Positions 35,112 to 44,456 of a stretch of DNA of 64,000 bases are shown here, in pieces (position 1 is the stretch's first letter; each line of letters opens with the position of its first letter). Source of the DNA: Planomicrobium sp. CPCC 101079 (GTDB taxonomy: Bacteria; Bacillota; Bacilli; Bacillales_A; Planococcaceae); assembly GCF_007859275.1 (NCBI RefSeq), contig NZ_VOHC01000024.1, positions 305,821 to 369,820 on the forward strand, written 5' to 3'. Under the pieces are notes generated by a model. The model was not told the origin of the DNA. It saw only the letters and a program-made list of their open reading frames with translations, and made no database searches. Made by a program: the position numbers and the translations under genes.

Positions 35112-35891
35112 TTGAACAGTAAATTGTCGACACACGAAAAAAGGTACTGGGAAGATTGGCAAAACGGCCGGGATCCTGTTGCAGGTGATTATTTGGTCCG
35201 GCAATACTTGCCGCTGGTCGATTTCTTGATCGATCGTTTTATGATCAGTCTTCCTAAGTCGGTGGATAAAGACGATATACGGAGTTTGGCGTACGAAGGC
35301 TTGCTAGATGCACTCGAAAAATTCAATATCCAGCGGGATTTGAAGTTTGAAACTTACGCAACTTGGCGCATAAAAGGGGCAATTATAGACGGGCTGCGGC
35401 ATAGCGATTGGCTGCCGCGTTCCGTCCGCGACAAAGTAAAGAAAATCGAAAAAGCTTACACAGTGCTCGAGCAGCAAAACAACTCTTCCGTTACTGATGA
35501 AGAAGTCAGCGCATACCTTGGCATCACAAAAGCGGAGTTGAACAAAACGGTCTCTGAAGCTGCATTGTCTGCAATGGTGTCCATAGATGAAACAGCTTAC
35601 GACGACAATGAACCGGCAGGAAAATACCATATGATAGAAGACACTAAAGCGGCTTCTCCGGAAAAGCATGTTACCGAACAAGTTACGAAAGCGGCATTGA
35701 CTCAAGCAATTGAAGGTTTGCCTGAAAAAGAAAAGCTGGTCGTTTCTCTTTGCTATTTCGAAGAATTGAAACTGACTGAAATAGCTGAAGTTCTAAGCGT
35801 CAGCGTTTCGCGGGTCTCCCAGTTGCATTCAAAAGCAATGCTGAGGCTAAACGCGGCAATGCAGGCAATTCATGAACATAGCATATCCTGA
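35112..35891 (+). CDS. sigD: Flagellar sigma factor SigD (sigma-28)
   Basis: About 259 residues, FliA/SigD type. Region 2 (LVRQYLPLVDFLIDRFMISL, KDDIRSLAYEGLLDALEKFN, LKFETYATWRIKGAIIDGLR, HSDWLPRSVRDKVKKIE), region 3 and region 4 (LPEKEKLVVSLCYFEELKLT, LSVSVSRVSQLHSKAMLRL) are all intact. It directs transcription from the TAAA-N15-GCCGATAT promoters seen upstream of flagellin, flaG and yvyF. Start: TTG 35112 with GGTGGTG upstream; an ATG at 35094 has no ribosome site. The B. subtilis neighbours cheB, cheA, cheW, cheC and cheD are missing. Confidence 0.96.
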   Translation: MNSKLSTHEKRYWEDWQNGRDPVAGDYLVRQYLPLVDFLIDRFMISLPKSVDKDDIRSLAYEGLLDALEKFNIQRDLKFETYATWRIKGAIIDGLRHSDWLPRSVRDKVKKIEKAYTVLEQQNNSSVTDEEVSAYLGITKAELNKTVSEAALSAMVSIDETAYDDNEPAGKYHMIEDTKAASPEKHVTEQVTKAALTQAIEGLPEKEKLVVSLCYFEELKLTEIAEVLSVSVSRVSQLHSKAMLRLNAAMQAIHEHSIS

Positions 35892-35917
35892 ATTCGAAAA
35901 AGGCAAAGGTGATTTTT

Positions 35918-36403
35918 ATGGAATGGCTGTTAGTGGCGATTTTGCTTATACTGGCAATTTATATTAGTATCAAATCATTTGTTGGAATGACCGAGATAAA
36001 GCAGCAGCGCCAACAGATGATTGAAGAGTCTGAAGCGCTTAGCCAAAGTATGGAAGATTTTGTTGCTAAATTGGAAAAAGAAAACGACGAGCTCTATCAT
36101 AATTTGGTAAATTATATTAAAGTAAAAGAAAGCGGATTAGAACAAAAAATTAGAAACTTAGAAGAAAAGTTAGGCGAATTATCTGCTGTTTCTCCAGCTT
36201 CTCAAACATTTGTCCCAGAGGATAAGGTTAGCGGAGGCAAAGAAGAAAAAGTTGATCATTCGATGCAAGAGCAAGAAAAAATTGCACAATTATATAAACA
36301 AGGCTTTTCCGCTAAGCAAATCGCCAAAGTTCTGCAACTGGAACAGGGGAAAGTAGAACTCGCAGTCAATTTATACAGTAGAAAGAAAAGTTATCAAAAT
36401 TAA
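35918..36403 (+). CDS. SwrB-like membrane-anchored flagellar protein
   Basis: A 161-residue protein with one N-terminal membrane helix (MEWLLVAILLILAIYISIKS), a long coiled coil (about 30-95), an acidic linker and a C-terminal helix-turn-helix-like motif (IAQLYKQGFSAKQIAKVLQL). Position right after sigD, the topology and the HTH end match SwrB of B. subtilis, which activates basal-body completion. Sequence is weakly conserved in this family, so the name is by context. ATG 35918 behind AAAGGTGAT. Confidence 0.75.
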   Translation: MEWLLVAILLILAIYISIKSFVGMTEIKQQRQQMIEESEALSQSMEDFVAKLEKENDELYHNLVNYIKVKESGLEQKIRNLEEKLGELSAVSPASQTFVPEDKVSGGKEEKVDHSMQEQEKIAQLYKQGFSAKQIAKVLQLEQGKVELAVNLYSRKKSYQN

Positions 36404-36418
36404 AATGAGGTGCCCTCT

Positions 36419-36856
36419 TTGCGTATTGATAGACCGATACCTATTCCAAACGATCGGGTACAAAAAAACATGGCCGAAAACAGATTAGCTGATTCTTTTG
36501 CGAATGTCATCCGGAAATCACAGGTGAAAATGCAGCACGATGCCTTAAATCAATTGATTTCACGGGTAGATATCCAAGGACAAAAGTTGGCGAAACAGAA
36601 AACACTTGAAAATTTAAGGGATTACAAAAAGCTGGTAAAGCAATTTATCGGAGAAGCGTTGAACTCTGGTCTGCAATTATCCGAAAAGCAAAGCTTTCAT
36701 TCAGGTGGTGGTATGAAGACTCACCAACTGATAGAGGTAATTGATAAAAAGCTTTTGGAACTACAGGATGAAGTATTGGCCAATGAAAAAGATAGCATTG
36801 ATTTGCTTGAATTGATCGGGGAAATTAAAGGGCTTCTTATTAATCTTTATATGTAA
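36419..36856 (+). CDS. YaaR-like DUF327 protein
   Basis: A 145-residue helical protein similar to the DUF327/YaaR family (KTLENLRDYKKLVKQFIGEA, then IEVIDKKLLELQDEVLANEK, DLLELIGEIKGLLINLYM). The function is unknown; family members often sit next to flagellar or signalling genes. TTG 36419 is chosen since GAGGTG (36407-36412) gives the right spacing. It follows the swrB-like gene by 15 bp and is probably in the operon. Confidence 0.75.
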   Translation: MRIDRPIPIPNDRVQKNMAENRLADSFANVIRKSQVKMQHDALNQLISRVDIQGQKLAKQKTLENLRDYKKLVKQFIGEALNSGLQLSEKQSFHSGGGMKTHQLIEVIDKKLLELQDEVLANEKDSIDLLELIGEIKGLLINLYM

Positions 36857-36887
36857 GCACAAATAATGGCTAGGGAGGAGAAGAGAA

Positions 36888-37241
36888 TTGGATAACAATC
36901 AAAGAGAATTCTTTCGGGTGCGATTCAATAAGCCTTTAGAGGGTGAAGTAAGTATCCTCAATAAAGACCCGTTTCAGATAGAAATTCACGATGTTAGTGT
37001 AAAAGGATTACGTTTTTCTTCTGATGTCGACCTCCCTTTGCATAAAGATTTGATGTGCAGTTTCTCCATATTGGATTGCTCTTTTAAAATGAAGGGTTCT
37101 ATTGTCCGGAAATCTCCAGAGCGAAAGGGTATTGACTATGGTGTAATACTTAAACAGGATCCGGTCACTTTCTCCGAATTGTTCAAGCAACTGAATTATT
37201 ATCAAATTCGCAAGCGTAAAGGCACTTTGGAAGAAGTGTAA
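36888..37241 (+). CDS. PilZ-domain c-di-GMP receptor, copy 1
   Basis: A 117-residue stand-alone PilZ domain. The two c-di-GMP-binding motifs are intact: RxxxR as R6EFFR10 and D/NxSxxG as DVSVKG (35-40). TTG start at 36888, GGGAGGAG upstream. It belongs to the tail of the flagellar operon, whose leader has a c-di-GMP riboswitch. By analogy with YcgR/DgrA-type proteins it may slow or stop the motor or rotor output at high c-di-GMP, but it lacks the YcgR N-terminal domain, so its target is unknown. Confidence 0.85.
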   Translation: MDNNQREFFRVRFNKPLEGEVSILNKDPFQIEIHDVSVKGLRFSSDVDLPLHKDLMCSFSILDCSFKMKGSIVRKSPERKGIDYGVILKQDPVTFSELFKQLNYYQIRKRKGTLEEV

Positions 37242-37317
37242 AAAAGAGAATCTACAATTAAGTATGTAGCGTTCTAATAAAGAGAAAACATTTTATTGGA
37301 ATGTAGGGGGAAATTGA

Positions 37318-37665
37318 GTGAGCCAGAACCGTCGGGAATTTTTTCGAGTAAACTTTAATAATGCTTTAGAAGGAGAAATCTTAGTCCCCGAGAATGAGTA
37401 TATAGCTGTAAAAATTTATGATTTAAGCGCAAAAGGATTAAGATTCCTATCATCTTTTGATATGCCGCTGCAGACGAATTTAGAGTGCCGGTTTAAGTTT
37501 TTAAATAGTTCGTTCTTGGTTGGAGGCATAATTGTCCGCAAAGGGACTAATAACGGGGAAACCGAGTATGGTGTGGAGTTTAATATCGATATGGAAACTT
37601 ACACGGTGCTGTTCAAGGAATTAAATCATTATTTAATTCGTCAGCGAAAATCCTATATAGATTAA
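37318..37665 (+). CDS. PilZ-domain c-di-GMP receptor, copy 2
   Basis: A 115-residue paralogue of the preceding gene, with the same motifs at the same places (RREFFR ending at residue 10; DLSAKG at 35-40). GTG start at 37318 behind TAGGGGGAAA. The two proteins share the frame REFFRV-F-N, GE, D-S-KGLRF, IVRK and the YGV stretch, so they arose by tandem duplication, but they have diverged widely elsewhere, suggesting different partners or affinities. A strong terminator at 37743 ends the cluster. Confidence 0.85.
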   Translation: MSQNRREFFRVNFNNALEGEILVPENEYIAVKIYDLSAKGLRFLSSFDMPLQTNLECRFKFLNSSFLVGGIIVRKGTNNGETEYGVEFNIDMETYTVLFKELNHYLIRQRKSYID

Positions 37666-37742
37666 GAAAATATATTGGCAATATATACAGAAGATAATAC
37701 TTTTTAAAAAGAAACTAAAAAAGTAATTTGTTTATAATAAAG

Positions 37743-37778
37743 CAGTTAACGACATGAATTGTTGTTGACTGTTTTTTT
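37743..37778 (+). terminator. Terminator at the end of the flagellar operon
   Basis: CAGTTAACGACA (37743-37754) pairs over 12 bp (two G-U) with TGTTGTTGACTG (37760-37771), followed by seven T. Confidence 0.88.
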
Positions 37779-38105
37779 ATTCGAGAAAATTTATTGTTAA
37801 TATTATACAAAAATATTTGTTTATATATCCTTCGCTCGTGGGAAAATAAAGGACAATAAAGAATGTTCCGCGGAACAATATAAAATATAGAAGGCGTCCA
37901 GTAACTCAGAGAGGTGGTTTCTCGTATAGTTCTGCATAAGGTTGGATGGAAGATGGTTTGGAAAAAGGTTTTTGAAGACTAAGTATGTAAAGAGAATTAC
38001 GCATGTTTAAAGAATATAAAATGAGGAATACAGACGTTTATATGCTCTTTCATACGGGAAAACCGATAAATCAGAAAGAGAAAATATTCAAAAGGAAGAA
38101 GGTTT
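37779..38105. other. Intergenic region with a 14-bp perfect palindrome
   Basis: No supported gene. TGTTCCGCGGAACA at 37864-37877 is a perfect palindrome in otherwise AT-rich DNA, likely a dimeric repressor site for the gene at 38106. A short frame starting 38003 overlaps the next gene out of frame and is not credible. Confidence 0.5.
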
Positions 38106-38657
38106 TTGATTTTGGGTTTAAATCCTATTGTATTAGTGGTCATCATTTTTATGATCAGTATCGTCTATGTGACGTTATCGACTGTGCGAATGATTTTGAT
38201 GATGAAAGGCTATCGGTATTTCGCCGCCGCTTTGTCTGTGCTTGAAGTCATTATTAATATTTTGGGGTTAGGGCTGGTGCTCGAGAATATTTCAGAAATA
38301 CAAAACCTGATTTCGTACGCAGCCGGATTTGGGGCAGGAATCATTGTTGGATCGGTAATCGAAGACAAATTGACCTTAGGCTATGTGACAGCTACTGTTG
38401 TCTCGCCGGAGAACTCAGACCGTTTATCCAAGCAGCTGAGGGAAAAAGGCTATGGCGTCACGGATTGGGAAACGAACGGGCACGAAGGCAAGCGCCGTTC
38501 TCTGCAGATATTGACGCCGAAAAAACACGAACTCAAATTATATCAGACCATTAAAGAGTTGGAGCCTCAAGCGTTTGTGGTAGCGAATGATTCAAAGACC
38601 ATACATGGTGGATTTTGGATCCGGACGATAAGACGCGGCCGGTTGTTCAATTCATAA
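38106..38657 (+). CDS. UPF0316 membrane protein (YebE-like, DUF2179)
   Basis: A 183-residue protein with three N-terminal membrane helices (about 5-95: IVLVVIIFMISIVYVTLSTV, LSVLEVIINILGLGLVLENI, FGAGIIVGSVIEDKLTLGYV) and a small C-terminal DUF2179 domain. The STVRMILMMKG loop is typical of UPF0316. Function unknown. TTG start at 38106 is preceded by AAAAGGAAGAAGG. It stands alone between terminators; the palindrome at 37864 may regulate it. Confidence 0.82.
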   Translation: MILGLNPIVLVVIIFMISIVYVTLSTVRMILMMKGYRYFAAALSVLEVIINILGLGLVLENISEIQNLISYAAGFGAGIIVGSVIEDKLTLGYVTATVVSPENSDRLSKQLREKGYGVTDWETNGHEGKRRSLQILTPKKHELKLYQTIKELEPQAFVVANDSKTIHGGFWIRTIRRGRLFNS

Positions 38658-38680
38658 ATAATGGGATAGATGCCGAAAGC

Positions 38681-38709
38681 CCGCAGTGAAATATCGCTGC
38701 GGTTTTTTT
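38681..38709 (+). terminator. Rho-independent terminator after the UPF0316 gene
   Basis: CCGCAGTG and CGCTGCGG (38695-38702) form an 8-bp stem, followed by seven T. Confidence 0.85.
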
Positions 38710-38784
38710 ATGAAAACCCTTCAATGCTAACATCAGATGCTTTACAGAAGAGAACTTTTGCCATCAATAGAACGGATCAAGTCA

Positions 38785-38793
38785 TGCTATAAT
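38785..38793 (+). promoter_or_regulatory. Extended -10 promoter of the vanZ-like gene
   Basis: TGCTATAAT (38785-38793) is a consensus extended -10; the -35 region is poor. The ATG is 50 nt downstream. Confidence 0.6.
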
Positions 38794-38842
38794 AGTAGCT
38801 ATGTTTTCGTGATAAATAAAATAGAAAAGGATCAACATTCTA

Positions 38843-39331
38843 ATGATTAAATCAAAGCTAATTTCTTGGCTTGCGGTCTTCCTTTGGATGGGCGCCATTT
38901 TTCTGTTTTCCAACCAGCCTGCAACCGATTCAAGTGAGCTAAGTTCCGGAGTGACGGAAATTGTCTTGAAGGCAGCAGAAAAAATCATCCCCGAGATCGG
39001 GGAACATTGGGACTCGCTGCACCATATTGTCCGCAAGAACGCACATTTCACAATTTATTTGATCTTGGGGGCGTTAACGATTAACGCTTTGGCAAAAAGC
39101 GGAGTCCTGACTTACCGAAGTATTGTGAGTGCCTTAGCGATTTGTGTGTTGTATGCCGTGTCGGATGAATTGCATCAGCTTTTGATTCCTGGCAGAAGTG
39201 GAGAAGTAAAGGACGTCTTCATTGACAGCTCCGGAGCCTTTGTTGGAATTGCATTGTATTTATTGGTCAATTGGCTCCAGACAAGGAAAAAGCATAATAA
39301 AAGTTGGAAAGAAATCACGCGGCAGACCTAG
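38843..39331 (+). CDS. VanZ-like membrane protein 1
   Basis: A 162-residue VanZ-family protein. Conserved features: FLFSNQPATDSSELSS after the first helix, RKNAHFTIYLILGALTINAL, and the YAVSDELHQLLIPGRSGEVKD-type motif followed by DVFIDSSGAFVGI. Four predicted membrane helices. VanZ proteins are linked to envelope glycan traits such as teicoplanin resistance; the biochemistry is unknown. ATG 38843 behind AAAAGGATC. A second, divergent VanZ-like gene lies at 54029. Confidence 0.88.
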   Translation: MIKSKLISWLAVFLWMGAIFLFSNQPATDSSELSSGVTEIVLKAAEKIIPEIGEHWDSLHHIVRKNAHFTIYLILGALTINALAKSGVLTYRSIVSALAICVLYAVSDELHQLLIPGRSGEVKDVFIDSSGAFVGIALYLLVNWLQTRKKHNKSWKEITRQT

Positions 39332-39411
39332 AAAAATTCCCATTAACAGCCGCCCTTTGGAAACCGGCTTTTTTGGGTTGGCAGTTTAAGTTTCTTTAAT
39401 AGGATGAAAAA

Positions 39412-39446
39412 ACCCGTTGAATCTGAGAAAGATTCAACGGGCATTT
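39412..39446. terminator. Bidirectional terminator between vanZ-like and arylsulfotransferase genes
   Basis: CCCGTTGAATCT (39412-39423) and AGATTCAACGGG (39429-39440) form a perfect 12-bp stem flanked by A6 on the left and T5 on the right, serving the two convergent genes. Confidence 0.9.
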
Positions 39447-39451
39447 TTATT

Positions 39452-41074
39452 TTATTCAAACCAATAGCCTTCAAATGTATCTTTGAAAATACGGTATGTA
39501 AAGCGATCGGCTTCGTAGGGAAATTGGGCAAGCAGATTGCCTTCGGTATCGTATTCTCCAAGAATTTTCGATACGCCGCTATCAATAATGATGGAATCGC
39601 CATAAATTTGGGCACTGCTGACGATTGACGAATAAGGGACGTCAAACTGCTGGACAAGCTGGTAGGTTCCTGCTTTTTCATCGACCAGATATTTGTAGAA
39701 TTGCGAATGGTCTTCCTCGTTCGCTTCCCTGGCCAGGCTCGCCTTGGCATTGGTTGGCCCATCGTAATCGGGGCGGCTCAAATACCACCAGTAATTGTTG
39801 TTGAACATATATAAATAATATTGTCCTTCGGGCAGGCTGTCATCTTCCAAATAAGTGACTGAATGCTGCCCGGACTGGCCTTCGAAGTCCCCGGATTTGG
39901 TTAACAGTTTATCTTCGAATTCCGTTCCAGCCCAAACGCCTTCATTGCCGATCAAGTAATCGATAGCGGGATTGTCGTAGATGCCGCTGATTTTCATGAT
40001 GGCTGACGTTTCACGGGAACTCAGAATCATCGAATCTTGTCCGGCCAAATCGATGGAGTTGTAATGCAGCCAGTCCCATGTGCTGCTTTTTTCATCGGAA
40101 ACGGGAGCGGTCATTTCTTTATAGCTTCCCATAAGATCGTCAAAGTCCAGCAGTTTTTTGTACTCGCCGGTCTCTAAATCCAAGCTTAACACAACATCCT
40201 CCACACTATTCTTCGCTTGGTCGGTGGCCAATACGATCAATTGGCCGTTTTCATTCAAGGCGATGTCATGGTGCAGGTTAAAGCCCTCTAATTGATAAAT
40301 ATCGACGATTTTCCCGAGGCTGTCTATCCGGGCTAACATTGAATCGGTAATGGCTGTAATGAGTGTTTCCTCATAGAAGACCATTCTGTCTGTCCGGTAA
40401 TCTTCTGTAATCAGTTCGGCCCGCATTGTACCTTCATTGTCGAAGACATAGGAATAGCCGGCATAACCGTCTGTCCCAAGTGTATAAAACAAACCATCGG
40501 ATAACTCGGCATCTTCTGCTTTTTCAGTTTGTACCATCTCAATCGGGTAGCCCGACTGTGATTTCGGTGCTGTTACGGTAAACTCATATATCATTGTGGA
40601 ACCGTCTTCTTGCTTGTAAGTAAAAGATACGTTATTTTCTTCACCGGGAACAAGGCCGATCAATTGGTATTCCGCTTGTGTTTCATCTTTGTTCGCATCT
40701 TTTGCGGTTTTTGTGAAATCGGAGCTTCCGTCGACGGAGACAGTATAAGAAAGGGAACTTGAACTTTCTTCTTCAAAATAAAGATACAATCCCGTTGTGT
40801 TGGTGCCATAGGGATTCATTACAAGCAGAGGCTCTTTGAACGTATAGTTTTTCTTTTCTTTCAATCCGTTCAGCTGTTGTTGCAACTCTTCCTGTACCGT
40901 TAAATCATAGTAGGAAAAATTCTCATCGCTTTTGTCCAATGAAATTGTTTCTACTGGAACAGTAAGTTTTCCCAAATTTTCGTTGGCTGCTGGTTCTGCT
41001 TCTGCCGAACAGCCGGCTAATATAATGGCAAAGATTAATACAAAAATCCAAGCCATAAACTTTTCACACTTCAA
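39452..41074 (-). CDS. Arylsulfate sulfotransferase-like lipoprotein
   Basis: About 540 residues. Lipoprotein signal peptide with lipobox LAGC, an N-terminal beta domain (about 40-175) like that of ASST enzymes, then a six-bladed-propeller-type region. Catalytic-site residues of E. coli-type ASST appear conserved in order: His in NLHHDIAL (268-269), HYN in WLHYNSIDL (337-339), Arg in SSRETSAI (354) and His in SGQHSVTYL (404), the last matching the sulfate-accepting His. Such enzymes move sulfate between phenols without PAPS; the natural donor is unknown. Start TTG 41074 is chosen because GGAGGAG precedes it; the ATG at 41089 overlaps that site. Monocistronic, outside the membrane. Confidence 0.85.
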   Translation of the reverse strand: MKCEKFMAWIFVLIFAIILAGCSAEAEPAANENLGKLTVPVETISLDKSDENFSYYDLTVQEELQQQLNGLKEKKNYTFKEPLLVMNPYGTNTTGLYLYFEEESSSSLSYTVSVDGSSDFTKTAKDANKDETQAEYQLIGLVPGEENNVSFTYKQEDGSTMIYEFTVTAPKSQSGYPIEMVQTEKAEDAELSDGLFYTLGTDGYAGYSYVFDNEGTMRAELITEDYRTDRMVFYEETLITAITDSMLARIDSLGKIVDIYQLEGFNLHHDIALNENGQLIVLATDQAKNSVEDVVLSLDLETGEYKKLLDFDDLMGSYKEMTAPVSDEKSSTWDWLHYNSIDLAGQDSMILSSRETSAIMKISGIYDNPAIDYLIGNEGVWAGTEFEDKLLTKSGDFEGQSGQHSVTYLEDDSLPEGQYYLYMFNNNYWWYLSRPDYDGPTNAKASLAREANEEDHSQFYKYLVDEKAGTYQLVQQFDVPYSSIVSSAQIYGDSIIIDSGVSKILGEYDTEGNLLAQFPYEADRFTYRIFKDTFEGYWFE

Positions 41075-41195
41075 TTCATTCTCCTCCATGTATAGTAAAA
41101 TTTCTAAATATGTAGCGTATTGTTAAAACCATTCACCACTTTATCAAAAAAATTACATTAAATCAAATAAGGGGCAAAGGGCCGGGGAGTAATCA

Positions 41196-41224
41196 TTGAT
41201 TCTATTTTGTTTTATGAGGATAAT
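41196..41224 (+). promoter_or_regulatory. SigA promoter of glpP
   Basis: TTGATT (41196-41201), 17-bp spacer, GATAAT (41219-41224). Confidence 0.72.
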
Positions 41225-41266
41225 AAACTTTAATAGGAACAATGAAAAATTTGGAGGCATAGAATA

Positions 41267-41812
41267 ATGAGTGAGTTGAAAGGCGTATTGCCAGTATTGC
41301 GGAATATGAAAGAATTTGAACGGCTGCTCGACAGCGGACATGAATATATCATCTTTTTGGAGATTCGACTGGCTCAGCTGAAAGCATTTGTCAAAGCAGC
41401 CAAGAAAGCGAAGAAGAAAGTCATTTTGCACGTTGATTTGATTCAAGGCTTGAAGACGGATGCGTACGGTTTTGAATTTTTAGTACAGGATATCAAGCCG
41501 GACGGTATTGTTTCAACGCGCAGCAATGTGATTGCGCTTGCAAAGAAAAACCAGCTGTTGACGATTCAGCGCTTGTTCTTGCTCGACAGCCAAGCGCTTG
41601 AGCACAACATCAGCTTGATCAACCAAGTGAGACCTGATTATATCGAGATTCTGCCGGGCATCATCCCAAGCGTTATTAAGGAAGTGCATGAAAAAACGGG
41701 CATTCCGGTCATCGCAGGCGGCTTGATCCGGACAGAAGAAGATGTTCAGCTTGCTTATGACGGCGGAGCTGTGGCTATTTCGACTTCACAGCCGGAACTA
41801 TGGGTATTATAG
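41267..41812 (+). CDS. glpP: Glycerol-3-phosphate-responsive antiterminator GlpP
   Basis: A 181-residue TIM-barrel-like RNA-binding regulator. Typical stretches: EYIIFLEIRLAQLKAFVKAA, KVILHVDLIQGLKTDAYGFE, GIVSTRSNVIALAKKN and IPVIAGGLIRTEEDVQLAYD. With glycerol-3-phosphate GlpP lets polymerase read through leader terminators of glpFK and glpD, both of which are present just downstream (41895 and 44369). GGAGGC precedes the ATG. Confidence 0.95.
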   Translation: MSELKGVLPVLRNMKEFERLLDSGHEYIIFLEIRLAQLKAFVKAAKKAKKKVILHVDLIQGLKTDAYGFEFLVQDIKPDGIVSTRSNVIALAKKNQLLTIQRLFLLDSQALEHNISLINQVRPDYIEILPGIIPSVIKEVHEKTGIPVIAGGLIRTEEDVQLAYDGGAVAISTSQPELWVL

Positions 41813-41827
41813 GAACATAACTTTTAG

Positions 41828-41856
41828 TTGACAGCGTTTTCATAATTGTGATAAGT
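41828..41856 (+). promoter_or_regulatory. glpFK promoter with overlapping CcpA (cre) site
   Basis: -35 TTGACA (41828-41833), 17-bp spacer, -10 ATAAGT. The stretch TTGACAGCGTTTTCA (41828-41842) fits the cre consensus WTGNAANCGNWNNCW with one mismatch and covers the -35, so carbon catabolite repression is expected. Confidence 0.78.
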
Positions 41857-41894
41857 TGGTTCTACAAGTTAAGAACTGTGTCGGAGAAATGGAG

Positions 41895-41954
41895 ACCCAC
41901 ACTGCAATGGACACCCTCAGGAAGAGGAGTGCGTCATTCGGTGTGGGTTTTTTG
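41895..41954 (+). terminator. GlpP-controlled leader terminator of glpFK
   Basis: ACCCACAC (41895-41902) pairs with GTGTGGGT (41941-41948), followed by T6, within the 5' leader before glpF. This is the arrangement where GlpP antiterminates. Confidence 0.85.
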
Positions 41955-41996
41955 TTGGTCCCGGCAGAATAGACGGAAAGGAAAGAAGGCGGTAAG

Positions 41997-42806
41997 ATGA
42001 CCGAGTTTTTAGCGGAATTAATCGGTACCATGATTTTGATCATTTTTGGCGCGGGTGTAGTCGCCGGTGTGGTCTTAAAGGATTCAAAAGCAGAAAATAG
42101 CGGTTGGGCGGTCATTACCATCGCTTGGGGATTGGCTGTAACGATGGGGGTTTATGCCGTTGGCAACTTTTCCGGTGCGCATTTAAATCCGGCAGTGACA
42201 CTTGGTTTTGCCGCTGTAGGAGAGTTTCCGTGGGCAAAAGTTCCGGTTTACATTGCTGCGCAAATTTCAGGTGCGATAATCGGGGCAATACTGGTGTTTT
42301 TCAATTACTTGCCGCACTGGGAACGGACAAAAGACCGAGCAACAAAACTAGGGGTTTTTGCCACAATTCCGGCAGTTGAACGGCCGTTTTCCAATTTAGT
42401 CAGTGAAATCATCGGAACGGCGGTTCTGGTCATGGGCTTGATGTTCATCGGCGCAAACCAATTTACAGAAGGTCTGAATCCTTTGATCGTCGGGGCTTTG
42501 ATCGTTGCTATTGGCATGTCCCTTGGCGGAACGACCGGTTATGCCATCAATCCGGCGCGTGACCTAGGGCCGCGTATTGCGCATGCACTGCTGCCCATCC
42601 CCGGTAAAGGCGATTCCCAATGGAGATATGCGTGGGTGCCGATTGTCGGGCCGGCATTTGGCGGGATTTATGGAGCTGTTTTCTATAAAGCGGTCTTCAC
42701 TGGAGAATTTGGTGCAATTTTTTGGCTGTTAAGTGCAGTGCTCGCACTGGTCTTATTTGGAGCGGCAAGTGTAGAATTAAAAAGAAATCAAATAGTACAT
42801 AATTAG
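41997..42806 (+). CDS. glpF: Glycerol uptake facilitator GlpF
   Basis: A 269-residue aquaglyceroporin. Both half-membrane NPA motifs are present: SGAHLNPAVTLGF and GYAINPARDLGPRIAH, the latter with the Arg of the glycerol-selective filter. Six membrane helices. Allows glycerol into the cell for GlpK. ATG 41997 behind AAGGCGG. Followed within 15 bp by glpK. Confidence 0.95.
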   Translation: MTEFLAELIGTMILIIFGAGVVAGVVLKDSKAENSGWAVITIAWGLAVTMGVYAVGNFSGAHLNPAVTLGFAAVGEFPWAKVPVYIAAQISGAIIGAILVFFNYLPHWERTKDRATKLGVFATIPAVERPFSNLVSEIIGTAVLVMGLMFIGANQFTEGLNPLIVGALIVAIGMSLGGTTGYAINPARDLGPRIAHALLPIPGKGDSQWRYAWVPIVGPAFGGIYGAVFYKAVFTGEFGAIFWLLSAVLALVLFGAASVELKRNQIVHN

Positions 42807-44333
<1,527 letters not shown>

Positions 44334-44368
44334 TTTTACAAGTTAATATATGTTGGCCGGAGAATTCG

Positions 44369-44425
44369 AGAGACCAAGCCAGTTTAGCAGAGAAATTCTG
44401 CAACTGTGCCTTGGTCTCTTTTTTG
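44369..44425 (+). terminator. GlpP-controlled leader terminator of glpD
   Basis: AGAGACCAAG (44369-44378) pairs with CTTGGTCTCT (44410-44419) followed by T5, with an inner hairpin GCAGA/TCTGC. Equivalent to the B. subtilis glpD leader terminator; it also lies where a glpFK transcript would end. Confidence 0.88.
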
Positions 44426-44456
44426 TTTGCAAAAACATAAAAGGAGAGATGTTAAA

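Noticed and set aside
38003..38245. 80-codon frame before the UPF0316 gene
   Set aside because: Overlaps the UPF0316 gene in another frame and lacks a good ribosome site.
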